Positions 11,987 to 23,854 of a stretch of 64,000 bases of DNA are shown here, in pieces. The position numbers and the translations under genes were made by a program. This DNA is from Plantago ovata. Lineage: Eukaryota; Streptophyta; Magnoliopsida; Lamiales; Plantaginaceae. Position 1 is the first letter of the stretch, and every line of letters begins with the position of its first letter. Location: positions 113,001,547 through 113,065,546 of the forward strand of contig CM051455.1 in the NCBI GenBank assembly GCA_028274465.1, read 5' to 3'. A model generated the notes under the pieces. It was not told the DNA's origin and made no database searches. It saw nothing but the letters and a program-made list of their open reading frames with translations.

Positions 11987-13256
11987 TGATGAACGGAGAT
12001 TTATCGGGTCCCGATTCAGCAAATAAATTTGTTATTTAGCCAAAGGCAATTCAAAACTACAATGAAAACCGTAGTGTAGCAGTAGAATGACCTCGAGTGT
12101 CGTTCTCTCAGGACTATAACTAGCTTTATCTATTTAACTAGGAATATAAAAACAACAGACGGGATAGCAAAGGTTTTTCCAACTGATAATGGAGATTGGT
12201 GATAGTATGATCCTTCAAAGCATAACGGGTCAATAATCATGCGTAAATTCCTCGGTCTTGCATGGAGATCTTTGATCAATCTAATGTCCTGTTGCAATTA
12301 TTAAGCACTACGAAGATAATGATACTGACAAGTCAATCTCTACTGTCCTATTGTGTTCCGTAATTATTCAACACTACGAAGATATACATGCGCATAGGTC
12401 GACGAGGGTCCAATTGTGCATAATAATTAATACAACATACGAGAATTTAGGCTGAGCCTGATCAACGAAATAAAGCAATAACACGGAGTATAATGCGCGA
12501 TATATCCATTAGCATGATTATCTTCCCTTCGCTAAGAATTCACATACTACCACCAACGATAAGTTTAGCTACTCATAATAGGCATGCAATCAACAGAAAT
12601 CATAGAAGAAAACATGTTGAAAGATATATAAAAATAAGTAGAATAAACTGTAAGATACAATGTTACCCAAGGTTGTCAATCTTCGAAGAATTGCGATCCT
12701 ACAAGCTCCAATCTGCTATGAAAAAGTATCTCCTAAGATACGAACCCCCAGAACAGGCTATGGGAAGTCCCTACCTAAAACTACAGAGAAAGGTGAGAGA
12801 ATAGGTCTGGAAAAGTATGAATTTCGGAGAAAAACTGAGAACGATATATAGGCTACGAAAAAGTGTGGGGCGATTCGCCCACGTCCCGGGCGGTTCGCCC
12901 GGGAGAATATTCGCGGAATTCCACGTTTTCGACGCGTTTTTGGATTTCTTCCCCTATTCGGACTCGGTTTCTGTCTTTTAGTGGCCTTCTAACCTCCAGA
13001 TTCGACCCCTAGACTCCAAATCCTATCCGGAAACCTTCATATACTCCAAATAGGCTTCTGGAACACCAATTCCTTGTCAACTTCAATATAATTGCCCGAA
13101 AATCCTCGATTTTCAACCAAAACCTGTAAAATAAAATCTAAAGGGAAGCGTGACACTATTCTAATATAATGCACTAAAAAATAGCTAAATTAACATAGAG
13201 ACTAGCTAAAATAGGTGAAAATGACTCAAATGAAAGTGTAAAAAACACATTCATCA
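11987..13256 (-). repeat. 5' LTR at the right edge of the gag-protease array
   Basis: This full LTR of 1,270 bp has ends TGATGAA/TTCATCA. It belongs to a different subtype from 6,730-7,983. It carries GGGGCGATTCGCCC-type palindromes at about 12,866-12,903 beside a TATATA box. Immediately to its right the sequence becomes Sirevirus LTR, so the array was inserted there. A 5-bp target duplication would begin CTTAC (13,257-13,261), but the partner copy is off the left end. Confidence 0.85.
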
Positions 13257-14016
13257 CTTACACGGCTAAGAAATTAGTTAAGTGTTCTTTCTTTCTTTCG
13301 AATAAGAACAAGTCTTGACACCAGAAACAATCAAACTTGTTTACTGCAAAGTATTCAAAGTTTTGTTTCTTAGATTACTTGTTGTAACTGAATAAGTTAT
13401 AATTAGTTATCTCATCCCAAACCTCTCTAACTGAAAATACACCCTTTCAGGCGTGATATTCAGGGGGAACTTAATGAAGCATAGTGTTGCTGATTAAAAG
13501 TCCCAAGTTTGGTGGAGAACAAGATTTCGTTCTCTAGTTAGGTTGGAAACGAAGCAAGTGTGCTTTGGTTTCTGTTTGAATCAATCTAGATAGGTGTTGT
13601 AAGGAACCTCAAACTTATCTTAGTGGATTCAGTCCTAGAAAGGACAAAGTGGGTTAGTTGAGAGATTACGCCACTCTCAGATACCACTATAAAAGTGTTT
13701 GTGTGATTTACTTACTGTACTTAGTTTTCAGCAAAGCATATCTATATGTACACAGTCACTCACTTCACTTGCTGAAACTATCACTTACTGACAAAGCACT
13801 TATTGTATCAAAGACTTCCGCGCTCTGATTTTAAGTATCAGCAAACCTAGTTACTGTGAAGTAACTTGCGCTTGCTGAGAAAGTTATGTATCAGCAAACT
13901 CATAACTGAAAAGTAATAAGGACTTGCTGAGAAAGTTTTTAAACGACGAAAGTTTGAAAAGACTATTCACCCCCCCCCCCCCTCTAGTCTTTTCTTGTTG
14001 TTTAAAGGGACCAACA
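13257..14016 (+). repeat. Sirevirus-type LTR, 3' end only
   Basis: This matches the reverse complement of the LTR at 38,698-40,319 and ends with GTTTAAAGGGACCAACA. It shares the pyrimidine/C-run next to TAGTCTTTTCTTG and several TTGCTGA/TCAGCAA heptamers. The left part has been displaced by the gag-protease array. No primer site follows the end at 14,016, so this is probably the remnant of a solo LTR or truncated copy inserted in the copia element to the right. Confidence 0.8.
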
Positions 14017-14164
14017 GTGGGCATAGTACCCTACGTCGAAAAGTTCTTGAATAGGGCCCCTTATGGAAGGCATCGTGGAAATACATATTAAAGCATACAT
14101 ACTTCAAACTTATATTGTATGGGTATTTAGCTTCGAGGGTTGTTAACTCAGTTATCTATGAATA

Positions 14165-14325
14165 CGGGCGCTGCCTACCCACATGCCTGAGCGGTCTACA
14201 CATAATGGATGCCGCCTATCCATTCTAATTCTAAAACGCGGTCAAGCACATAATGGGCGTCGCCTTCCCATACATACATACATATGAAGAGCGGTTCGAC
14301 AAATAAGAGGGCGTCGTCTACCCTT
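14165..14325 (-). other. Leader hairpin array of the old copia element
   Basis: Four short hairpin units sit at about 14,165-14,180, 14,205-14,223, 14,253-14,271 and 14,305-14,325, with GCGGTC/GCGGTT words between them. One unit has ATGGAT pairing with ATCCAT and another ATGGG with CCCAT, so pairing is kept while bases differ. The same design is found in the leader of the copia element at 30,604-30,760. Confidence 0.6.
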
Positions 14326-15072
14326 GCATGCAATCCAGTCGAACATAAAGTAAAATACAACATGCGTGGTATTTAAACATGCATTGACATACAATAGCAT
14401 ATAGAGCATACAAACATACATTAGCCTATGTGGATATCAAAAGAATTCAAAACTTCATTATGGAAATTATAATCTCAAACTTATATCTCTATGTAAAATT
14501 TGAATTTTTTTGACTAGATTGAAATTTAAAAAATCTAGTGACCATTTAGCAATTTTCAAAAACTCGAAGGACTAATTGTAATTTTCAAAACATGGAAGGG
14601 TTAAGTTTAATTTTTTAAAGTAGAAGGACCTATTTGCAATAAACAATGAATTGATAAGTTGAAAATAGCCCCTTCAACTTAATGCTAATTAATTCTTAAC
14701 ACTTCTAGTTAATACTTAATACAATTAAGTCTAATTTATATTCAAAATATAAAATTCAATCCTCAAAACTTTTAAAATTCGATTTTCGGGTCAAACCATA
14801 ATTATAAAATTAATAAATTGGGAAAATACATAAACAAACGGGAGGGGATTATTCCCCTCCCTTCGACCTTCGGTTCGAACCGCTTGGGTGGTGGTTCACC
14901 GCCACCCTATCCCTAATTTAATAATAATATAATTTCTTTTAAAAAAAAGAATAAATTCAAAATTTATTTAAAAGCAAAACTTTTGTAAAATCGAATTATA
15001 TAGAATCAATTGTATCCACATAACTAATTTATCGAACAAGATACACGTATATACAATAATCAATCAACATGC

Positions 15073-15084
15073 GCTATGATACCA
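15073..15084 (-). other. Primer binding site, initiator tRNA-Met type
   Basis: The minus strand reads TGGTATCATAGC, one base from the TGGTATCAGAGC typical of plant copia elements. It directly abuts the LTR fragment. Confidence 0.7.
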
Positions 15085-16435
15085 CTTTAAGAAAATACGG
15101 TCAGAATTACCACTAGGATTATGCAGCGGAATTCAAAATTTTCATAACATACATACTAATTGATCATGCATATAATATGTATTGAATCACATTAGTTAGA
15201 AGACTTACAACACTCCAAAAGCAGAACTAGAACAGAATTGATAGCTGGATTCCAATCAATGAGATCCTCGTAGTAATCAGCAGTATCTTCTCCTTCGTGA
15301 AGTTGAAGATATCTAATTCGCCTTCTTGATTATCTGCAAAACAATAAAGATTAGTTTCCAGCTTCTTAAAACCTCAACCTTGGTATCTACGGATGAACAA
15401 GCTTATCGAGAGAATGCTAGGATATTCTCGAGTCAAACTCGGTTGACTGAGGACAGGGGCGGCGGCGGCGTGTGGTATCGCGGGAAGGGGGAGCTTTATT
15501 TTGTCTTGAGCGAATAAGAGAGTGTATGAGAAAGTATGAATAAAGCTCTCCTAACCATGTACTTATATAGTAGTGAATAGAAGCCTAAAGAACATTCTAT
15601 TAGACTCCTAAAAGGAATAAGAATTTTATTTATTATTGCACAAGTAAACCTTTATGTCTAGGTTCATCTCGTAATTAAAACATAACTCAATTAGGAAAAC
15701 TGCCCCATAAGTTTGATTGGAGGAAGCAGTCAAACTTTGACTCCTTCCTCTTCTCCCAATCGGCCGCGCCACTTAGAAGTTATGTGGGTCCCACTTTCTG
15801 GACCCTATGCAAGTCTACAACAATTCTAACTCTAATTAGATTTTGTCCATGTGCATATATTAATCTAAATTATATATCCTTTTAATTTCAACGACAATTA
15901 TATTTCTAAATATAATCTTTAGTTGTAGTTTAGAAAATACAATTAATTCAATTATATTCTCATAATATTAATTGCGCCATAACTAATTATAATTAACTCA
16001 GTTAATTATAATTCCTTTCCTATAGTCATGCGGATAAGCCGGTTCACCACATAGTGTGACCCATAGGGCCTCAGTGTATTAAGCTAGTACCTTTACTAGG
16101 CCTTATGGAATTCTAGACAATTCCATTTGCAATATTAATACATGAGGACGTTTGAGAGGAATCTCAAAACTACATTTCGTTGTTGAAGCATGTTGCACTC
16201 AATGCGGCGATGGTAAGGTCCTTTTATCTGACTGACTCGAATGCAACATATCTTATGACCATTCACAAATATATCCATACCCTGGCTAGCGGTTTTACCA
16301 ACACAACTATGAACGACTTGAGCATTTCTCTCCAATGCTACATAGAGAGATGAATACTCTCCAGGATCACTCATCCACATTGTGTTATTGCCATAATCCT
16401 AGAAGGGTCGTATCTACCTCTATTCAGGGCGTAAG

Positions 16436-17334
16436 TGTTGGTCTCCAACCAAAGACCATGGTGCAATAAATGTGATGATAAACTCCTGAGAGTCTGTTGA
16501 AGGGTTCGTACTTCTTCTAAGTCTGTATTAAACCGTCACAAGGAACTGTTTAGGTCTTCTTCATGTAGTCTTCCTCTGATGAGAATAGGAATTCTTCATG
16601 TAGCTTCCTCTTACCTGAAAGAGACTGGAGGGGGGGATTAGTACCTCGTGCCCGGTCTGCCAAGGATCAGACCGGAGGGACGACTTTACGTGTAGGGAGT
16701 TGAAGGGCTTCCTACTAAGAGTATTACATGTGGTAGGTGAGTGGTAGGTGAGTAGTAGGTGAGAGCTATGATTGCTTACCTAGGGATAATGAATATTTCC
16801 CTTATATACTTGTAGTATTTGATTGTCACTTTATGTGGGATCGTGACAAGTGTCCGGCTGAGATTGAAGCCTCCTTTGGCCGAAGCCCATTAAGGAGGTC
16901 CATGGGCTTTGACCCAAACATCTCTACTAGGGTTTGGAGGGCATTATTGACTTTTCGGTCTCAAGGAATATTCTGGAAGGCGGGCCCCACAGGGACCGAC
17001 CATGGGTGGTCGACCTGGATCCTTGTGCCTTCCTCTTATATTCATGGTCCGAGTAGTTCTTTGCCTAGTCTCATTTAGAGGGTGTTACCTTGATGTAAGG
17101 TCCTCCTCGAGCCCTAGAGATGCTCCTCGAGCCCCACAACTGCCTTGTCCTTATAGTGAACTTATTTTGAGGGTCGGCCTCATAGTGATGGTCAGACCAT
17201 ATGTTGGTTGAGCCACACTCAAGTGACATACTTGGGCGTGGTCGCGTTCTTTGAGGGACGGCCCTTGATGCCTCGTCGCGCTCTTAGACCGATCCAGTTC
17301 GTACATGCGGACTGGACAAATTTTAACACCAACA
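16436..17334 (-). repeat. 3' LTR of the Tat-type element
   Basis: This 899-bp unit has inverted ends TGTTGG/CCAACA, followed by a polypurine tract on the internal side. Only one LTR is visible, so it cannot be dated. It interrupts the LTR of the older copia element. Confidence 0.7.
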
Positions 17335-17352
17335 TATGTCCCCCTAGTTTCC
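17335..17352 (-). other. Polypurine tract of the Tat-type element
   Basis: The minus strand reads GGAAACTAGGGGGACATA, directly before the LTR start TGTTGG. This is the expected plus-strand primer. Confidence 0.7.
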
Positions 17353-18012
17353 AAGTATCTTGTAGAAGATAGTTGAGGAACTATGTTTGAAGTAGAGGTC
17401 GAGCAGAGCCTCGAATAGTAGTGGGCGAAAAACGATTTCCGTATTCGTGCCTTGGTACCTTTCCCTCCTCCTATCTCCCCCCCCCCCACTTTTCATAGGA
17501 TGCGAGCAGACGTTGCTCGGACCTTATAAAAGGGGTATATTTACTGGGTATAGATCAGATACGGGTAAGTGTTCCTTGGTGGAAGTAGGGTTCTTGATTT
17601 TTTGCCTCTTCGATATTATTCTTGTTGATTGTTTCGAGGCGACAATTGTAAGGTGATGGAATGGAATGACTCCCTTCCTCTTTCCCTTTTCTTGGCCTTT
17701 TCTGACTCGAGGATCCTTGTGAGATAGTGGCTCCTCGGTACCATACCAAGACATTCTCTTGAATTTTCCTTCTCGTGTGATCGGTCCCTCGTCGCTCTTT
17801 GGACTATCCATGCGACACGGTCCTCGCTCCACGGATTACCTTAGGTGATTAGGTAATCCGTGTTTCTTCGAGAAAGTGTGTCGATGCGGGAGCGTGGAGG
17901 GTAGATTGGTAAATGCATCAGGTGGCTATGATTTGGGCCGTTGATAGTGGACATGTGTACGGTCCGGATGGAGCGAGGGTAGGCGACGGTTCGTATTCCC
18001 GAGATACCCTTC
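17353..18012. other. Non-coding stretch between polypurine tract and antisense promoter
   Basis: This stretch of about 660 bp has no convincing reading frame. It includes a C-run near 17,480 and lies directly upstream of the TATA box of the plus-strand gene, so it would contain that gene's upstream control sequence if one exists. Confidence 0.4.
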
Positions 18013-18020
18013 TATAAATA
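18013..18020 (+). promoter_or_regulatory. TATA box of the antisense gene in the Tat element
   Basis: TATAAATA followed by GGCC lies on the plus strand about 30 bp before an ATTCATTCCACAC start-like stretch. A leader of about 190 bp follows, then a canonical GT...AG interval (about 18,232-18,770), with an ATG immediately after the AG at 18,772. The spacing fits a plant RNA polymerase II core promoter with a leader intron. Confidence 0.55.
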
Positions 18021-20539
18021 GGCCAAGACCAATTCATTCCACACTTTTCGCAACTTATTCACTCAGAGCATAGAGAGAGAGTGAGGAGCACTTTAAGACG
18101 ATCGACAAGCATACTCTTCGAGAACAAAGTAGATCGAGGACCCTTTCAGGCTACCCACAACGTTTTTTCCGGTGGAGTTCGAGTTTTCCGGTGCACTTTC
18201 TGTTTCCAAGCCTTCACCCAGACTTTACCAAGTAAGTTGTTCCCCCAAATTCTTCGATTACCCGCTTTAATCGTGTATGCCCCAAATTCGAATGGTACTT
18301 CTTTGCATTTCTTGATTTTAATTCGCCTGAATCTGCTCTCTATTGCCTGAATTTTTGCCGGCGTTTAGTGGACCTAAAAACGGACTTAAACGGATTGTAA
18401 TCGGACTTAAACGGACTGTAGATTCACATGCTCCCCCTTTTTACTTTTTCGCAATTCTTCCCTGCCTCCTTAGGGTATCATCGTAACTGTAGAAGTATAT
18501 AGATCGGGCTTGTAGGAGTGTCTACCTTGTCGAACTTTGAGCGGTTGGTCGCTCCATGCTCCTCTATCTTGTATGCCCGTACTTGTGCTCATACTTGTGT
18601 TTTCTTCGATCTCATTGCATGCTCGTCGCTTTTTGTGGAATAACTTCTTGTTGTGTTATCCACTTTTTTGAGATTTGTCTCCGTTCGAGAAGTCGAACAT
18701 AACAAAATACATAAACGCACCTCTCGGACTATCACCAACCATCCTTAACTCTTTTTGGCCTACATTTTAGGATGTACGAGAGAAGCGACGACAGTCAGAA
18801 CCTCCATGAGGTCGAGGAGTACAGGAGCGACCATGATACGTCACCCGATACGTCAGAGATATCGGTGACCTTCTTGGACGACACTCTCGAGCAGACCTCC
18901 GTGGGCGAGGAGCAAGTCCATAAATCCGAAGAGGAAGAAGGTTCTGAAGAAGATGAAGAAGTCGAGTAGGTTGAAGAAGGCGAAGATGCCAATGATGATG
19001 ATGATGAGTCCGAGGCAGAAGAAGAAGGAGCTGAGTATCGCCTAGTTACTTGCAAAAGGCGTAGGAGCGTTGATAGCTTTATTGATGATAGGACCGAGGA
19101 GGAAGGTGGTCCCGCTAATCCTGGAGTGTCCTCCGAGCTGATAACTTTAGTCGCCCAAGTACATGGTCGAAATTATAGGGCTTTCAGCATGGTTCCTCCT
19201 ATGGACATCCGAGTGGAAGACATGGACGACACGGATCGGCCAGATCCGGCTCTATCTTGGTTCAAGGAGGGCGAACATTCTATTCAACGTGGTATTGTTA
19301 TAGTGGAGAGTGACGATGATGACATGACTTCTCCTAGGACTCCTCCTCCCAAGAAGAATGTTAAGTTCCCTCCACAAACCACTCGTCGGACCGTGGTTAC
19401 TGATGACGAGGAGGAGTCTCCTCGTACCATAGGGAACATACATGCGAGTGAAGCTAGTCCGAGCATTGCTAGACTGTCATCTCCTTCACTCTCCGAGATG
19501 AATAGGAAAGCCCAAAGGGACTTGCTTATTGGATAGAAATATGCTCCCGAGGAGGAGACAAGTTACCATTCAGTAGATCCTCGGGCTATGGACTTCTCGT
19601 TCCATAGCGACAATGTGCGACGGGTAAATCCCTTGGAGGAGATCGAATTCCAGCAGCGTAGCGAGGCAAGAGCTACTGAGCTGACAAGGGCTGCTGCCGA
19701 GAAGGCTCAAGAACATGCTCCCGGTAAAGCGCCCAAAAAAGCGAGGAAAGTTTCTCGCTCCAAGAAAAGTAAGAAGGTTGAGGCGGTCGAGGAGGAGCCT
19801 AAAGCGACCAAGGCGAGCCAAAACAAGTTCACCCAAAGTGCCCTTATAGTAAACCTCCCCGATCCGGATGGTGAGAAGAACGAGGACGGTATAATTCCGA
19901 CCATCGCCTCCACAGTGGAAGAAGATGAGATTTCTATTCTGCGATGGAAGTATACTCTTCCTGTTAGCAAGTTTGACATCCTCGTTCCCAGGGAGGATCA
20001 AAACGTTTTACAATGCGCCTTCAGGTTACATGGCGGTCCACTGTCTCAGCCTAGATCGAGGATGGATCTTGCCATTCTGTGATGCTTTCCGCGACATCTT
20101 CAATACTCTTGGGATCGCTCCTTGGCAGCTCGTTCCCAGTGCTTTTGGAACTCTTGTGTGCTTCAGAGTCTTTTTTAAGAAGCATGGGGTCCAGCTCAAT
20201 TTCAACAACTTTAACCAGATTTTCAGAGTATCGATGAGCTCAGGGAATAAATAGTTTCACTACTTCAATGCTCGACCAGGCTTAGGCTTCATTATGGACG
20301 CTCCTTCCTCTTCAGGCTACAAGTGGTTCCACCGGTACTTCTACATAAGGAAGAAGAGCTGCTCGAAATGAGCGACGAGGAAGCTGAGTGGGGCGTTCCC
20401 AAACTTATGTATCGAGGATGTATTGCCGAGAAGCATCCTTTGCCTGCTGAGTTGGACCCCTGGGTTTTAAAGCTCGAGGAGAAGAATAGGCTGGCCAATC
20501 CCGAGACACTACAAGAAAACATCTTTTTAACGACAGATC

Positions 20540-20810
20540 GCATCCGTCGCTAAATGGAGCGATCCGCCGCTATATGGGTATAGCGACGGATAAGCCGTCG
20601 CTAAATAGGACGTCGCAGAAAGTGGCGTCGCTAAATCATTTAGCGACGGATGAGATTATCCGTCTCTAAATTTAGAGACAGATAAATTTATCCGTCGCAC
20701 AATTAGCGTTGACCGGGCAGCCCACGATTTCTTGAAGTTAGCGACGGATAAGCTGATCCGTCTCTAAATTATAGAGACGGATGAACTCATCCGTCTCTAA
20801 ATCTGATTTA
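20540..20810. repeat. Left subterminal repeats of the CACTA element
   Basis: Repeated AGCGACGGAT/ATCCGTCGCT and AGAGACGGAT/ATCCGTCTCT words alternate in orientation and form several imperfect palindromes. In CACTA elements such arrays bind the transposase. Confidence 0.8.
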
Positions 20811-20895
20811 AAAAGAAAATTGTTTCTTTTAATTTATTTAATTCACCTACAATATATTAAAATATGAAATTTGAATTTTTTTTAAATGCAATAAG

Positions 20896-20965
20896 GGGGT
20901 GCTGCGAGAATCGAACTCGCGACCTCTCGCATTTAGCGAGAATCATACCACTAGACCAAACACCC
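20896..20965 (-). tRNA. tRNA-Pro-like sequence with altered anticodon loop (likely pseudogene)
   Basis: The minus strand folds into a tRNA. The acceptor GGGTGTT pairs with AGCACCC (one G-T pair), the D arm is GGTCTAGTGGTATGAT, and the T arm is GCGAG-TTCGATT-CTCGC. It closely resembles plant tRNA-Pro, but the anticodon loop is five bases, TAAAT, between CTCGC and GCGAG. A normal loop has seven bases with NGG, so no proline anticodon is present. The A-box and B-box-like internal promoter words are intact. It lies inside the CACTA element, about 390 bp from its left end, with no T-run terminator directly downstream. Confidence 0.7.
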
Positions 20966-22375
20966 ATTTTCTACACGAAAATAATCAAGAAACATACAAT
21001 ACTCGAATGTTACTTCTACTACTACTACTATCTCTCAAAGATAAAGAGTGAGGGACTAAACCAACCAACAATGAATTAATTTGATGTACATGCACGTATA
21101 CAAAAAATACACAGAAATTTCACGAGAAGCAGCAAAGTTTTAAATTACGCTTTTACCTGGTCAAACACTCCACAAGCTTCATCAAGTGCTAAAATAGTTG
21201 AACAACAACCTCAAATTAAGCTTTTGAAACTACAATGAGAAATCCCAATCTTTAAAATATTCAAACAAACAGTACATGGCATGGAGCATTTCTAAATAAT
21301 TAAACTTAGAAAATGTAGTACTACTATCTACTACTTCACAATGTACCTTATACTCAATGTGTGTGGCATAGAACACTTGATATACAGATAAGTTTTTCAT
21401 GTGCATACTCCAGCTTAATGAGAATTCTGAATGGAGATAGAGGACTTATCAACTAACATATAGATGAATTACATGAGAATGGAGATAATATAAGTTGTTT
21501 TTAACCAAGAGTTATTAACGCGGAATACCTTCTCTCAAGAGTGAGCCAATGAGCACCAGGCTTCCAGTTTCTCTATTTGAGAAAAGCAATTTGGAAAACC
21601 AACTCCATGTCAGTGCACTAAAACCTTTAGTTGAACCACTTCTCCTCCATGTACTATCAATAGAAAGTGCATACAATCAATAGAAATTACCCATACCTCC
21701 ATTAGCTAGCAGCAATAGATCTAACTAATATAGGACTTTTAAATAACTAATAGAATAAACTTCCAGTAAGTTGATTAGGATAACAAAATAATTTAGAGTA
21801 TAACATGTACCAATAACATTACCCACGCCTCAAATTTTTACTCTATTAGCAAAGTTCTAGAAATCTTTGACACCAAATACACATGAAGCTGCAATTAAAC
21901 ACAGAGATATCGACTTTAATTAAGATAAGGATAATGTATGCTAAATCGAAAAGAAGAACGAGATCGGGACATCGGGACTACCTTTGGCAACGGATCGGGA
22001 ATGGAGCGGCCAAGGACGGGCATGCATGGGACGGAGCTCGAACAGATTGGGATCGGACGTCACAAACGGGACCGGGCCGGGACAGGCACGAAGCCGACGG
22101 AGCACGAGCAGATTGGGAACACGGTCACGAACGGCGCAGGCGGAGCGGCGCAACACGGAGTAAAACCGAGTCGTAAATCTTCATACTAAACAGACGGATT
22201 CGGAGCAGGGGACGGGTACGAACCGGTGGCATCGGTTCTGGTGGATGGAGATGGAGTGGTGGGAGGAAGAAGATAGGGTGAATTGTAAGAGAGAAGGGAG
22301 TAGAAATCTGATCGATCTAGATCTGTTTTATTATTCTCCCTTATTCTTATTATTATTTTAAAATTTGGTCAACAA

Positions 22376-22590
22376 ATTTAGAGACGGATAGATTTATCCG
22401 TCCCTAAATTAGAGACGGATGAGCTTATCCGTCTCTAATTTAGCGACGGATAAAATTATCCGTCGCTAAATTAGAGACGGATAAGCTGATCCGTCTCTAT
22501 TTTTTCATCCGTCGCTAAATTTAGCGATCCGTCGCTATTTTAGCGACAGATGGATTCCGTCGCTCGCGATCCGTCTCTAAATGCTAAATT
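22376..22590. repeat. Right subterminal repeats of the CACTA element
   Basis: A dense array of GAGACGGAT and AGCGACGGAT words in both orientations mirrors the left end. It includes near-perfect palindromes such as GCGACGGATAAAATTATCCG. Confidence 0.8.
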
Positions 22591-23854
22591 TCTTGTAGGG
22601 AGAATTATTTCTACTGGGGCCTCGTGCTGCAGCCTCTTCCATACTTAGCCGGTCTTTCTCCTTATGTCTACACCGGGTATACTGGCAATAAGTTTTCAAA
22701 CGACGTGCTCTTCGGTATGCTTAGATAGATTTTCATACTTGCCATTTTTATACTTGCCTTTTTCTCCGTTTTTGTTTTTGCTTGTAATGTCCTCGCTCTT
22801 TTATCCTTCTCGCTCCGTTTTCTAACTTGTGTTTTTCTCTACAGCTTACTGGTTTCATTGGATCATGTTGAGGACTCTCAAGGCCAAGGAAGAGAAGAGG
22901 AGGAAGCAGCCCATGACCAACAAGGATACTAAAATCCTCGGCTCGCTTATTCTTTCTCCTCACAGGAGTGCCTCACACCACCGGGACGCCCTGGTGAAGG
23001 AAGGGTTCAAGACAAGAGAAAATCCTCTGGAGGCTCTTAAAAAGGCCGAGGAGGATGCGGCTGCCAAGCAGGCCGAGGAGGTCGCTGCTGGAGAACAAGA
23101 AAAGCGGCCCGAGAAGCCGGTGTCGAAGAAGGCGGCCGGAGCGAGGAAGCTCGTTCTCGGAGGGACCACTGAGCCTCCCCGCAAGAAGAGCAAAATGTCT
23201 GCTCTTAGTCAGGAATTAGAAGTAAAACGACTCCTCCAGTTGTCAGAACTAGATCGCGCCCATGCGCTCAGCATGTGCTCGCTCCCTGTAACTTCCTCAT
23301 TTTCTCAAATAAAGTTCTAAGTTTGAAAATCATCTCCTCGATTATAGGACTTATTCTGATATCTTTTTAATGTAGCTCGAGAACCTGAAGGAGGATTATG
23401 GCCAAGTGGCTGCCGATCGAGCAGATAACGGCATTGTGATCGAGGACCTGGAGAAGAAGTTAGCGGCCGAGCAGAATAAGAACGAGCTCGTCGAGATGGA
23501 GACTGGCAAACTGTATGAAAAAGTCGATCAGCTCGAGAAGTTCAAAAACAGTGTCTCTCCTTCCTGAAAGGCAGCCGTTTGGAGACTGCTCGCGCCTTCA
23601 TGGTCTCAGACACTTACTTAATGGCCCAACAAGATGTTAAAGATGCGGCGCGTGAGGAGGTCTTCTTCTCTTGTATCGGCCAGCTCAAGCGGGTGGATCT
23701 GCTTCCAAAGGACTTCGATCCGGATGCGCGCGAGGATATGCACGCCGTTCGGCGCGAGGATCTCTCACTGATTAAATGCACCAAGCGTGCGAGTGACCAA
23801 ACCAGAGGATCCTTATCCGAGTAAGCCACCATATCTTCCGGCCTGGGTTCCCGA

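Larger units (their letters stand above)
1..13256 (-). mobile_element. Array of gag-protease Ty3/gypsy elements sharing LTRs, minus strand
   Basis: This region reads, from left to right, primer site, LTR, internal region, LTR fragment, N gap, gag fragment, primer site, LTR, internal region, primer site, LTR. All parts point to the minus strand. LTRs are about 1.25 kb with 7-bp inverted ends TGATGAA/TTCATCA. Each internal region has a gag and a retropepsin but no reverse transcriptase, RNase H or integrase, so the elements are non-autonomous (TR-GAG-like). The middle LTR has an internal region on both sides, as expected from recombination between elements. The right end lies inside a Sirevirus-type LTR. 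Copies differ mostly by one-base length changes, as in unpolished long-read sequence, so biological breaks cannot be counted reliably here. The elements look broken. Confidence 0.85.
14017..16435 (-). mobile_element. Old Ty1/copia element, 5' leader and 5' LTR fragment
   Basis: In minus-strand order this has an LTR fragment (about 15,086-16,435), a primer site at 15,073-15,084, and about 1 kb of AT-rich leader (14,017-15,072) with a hairpin array. The LTR shares layout and short matches with the copia LTR at 31,829-33,698, for example GTGACCCATAGGGCCT and CAATATTAATA. It is a diverged relative. The LTR is interrupted on the right by the Tat element and the leader on the left by the Sirevirus LTR. 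No coding region remains in the window. It is the oldest layer visible. Confidence 0.7.
20507..22600. mobile_element. Non-autonomous CACTA (EnSpm/CMC) DNA transposon
   Basis: The left end is CACTACAAGAAA and the right end is TTTCTTGTAGGG, which is a 12-bp inverted repeat with one mismatch at the right end (GTAGGG instead of GTAGTG). A 3-bp target duplication AGA flanks it (20,504-20,506 and 22,601-22,603). Both ends carry many subterminal motifs around AGCGACGGAT and AGAGACGGAT. The element is 2,094 bp long and encodes no transposase, so it would need an enzyme from elsewhere. The interior (about 20,820-22,370) is unrelated filler, including a tRNA-Pro-like sequence and a GC-rich patch near 21,950-22,170 that may be captured host DNA. 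The terminal mismatch could weaken transposition. Confidence 0.88.

Noticed and set aside
18795-19055. Ser-rich minus-strand frame
   Set aside because: It is the complement of the acidic Asp/Glu-rich coding block on the plus strand, which has the promoter, leader and start context.
20896-20965. Functional tRNA-Pro gene
   Set aside because: The anticodon loop has five bases and no proline anticodon, and the sequence sits inside a transposon.
21883-22189. Two overlapping Arg/Gly-rich frames in the CACTA element
   Set aside because: They come from a GC-rich patch with repeated GATCGGGA-like words. There is no domain, no supporting start context, and both frames are equally open.
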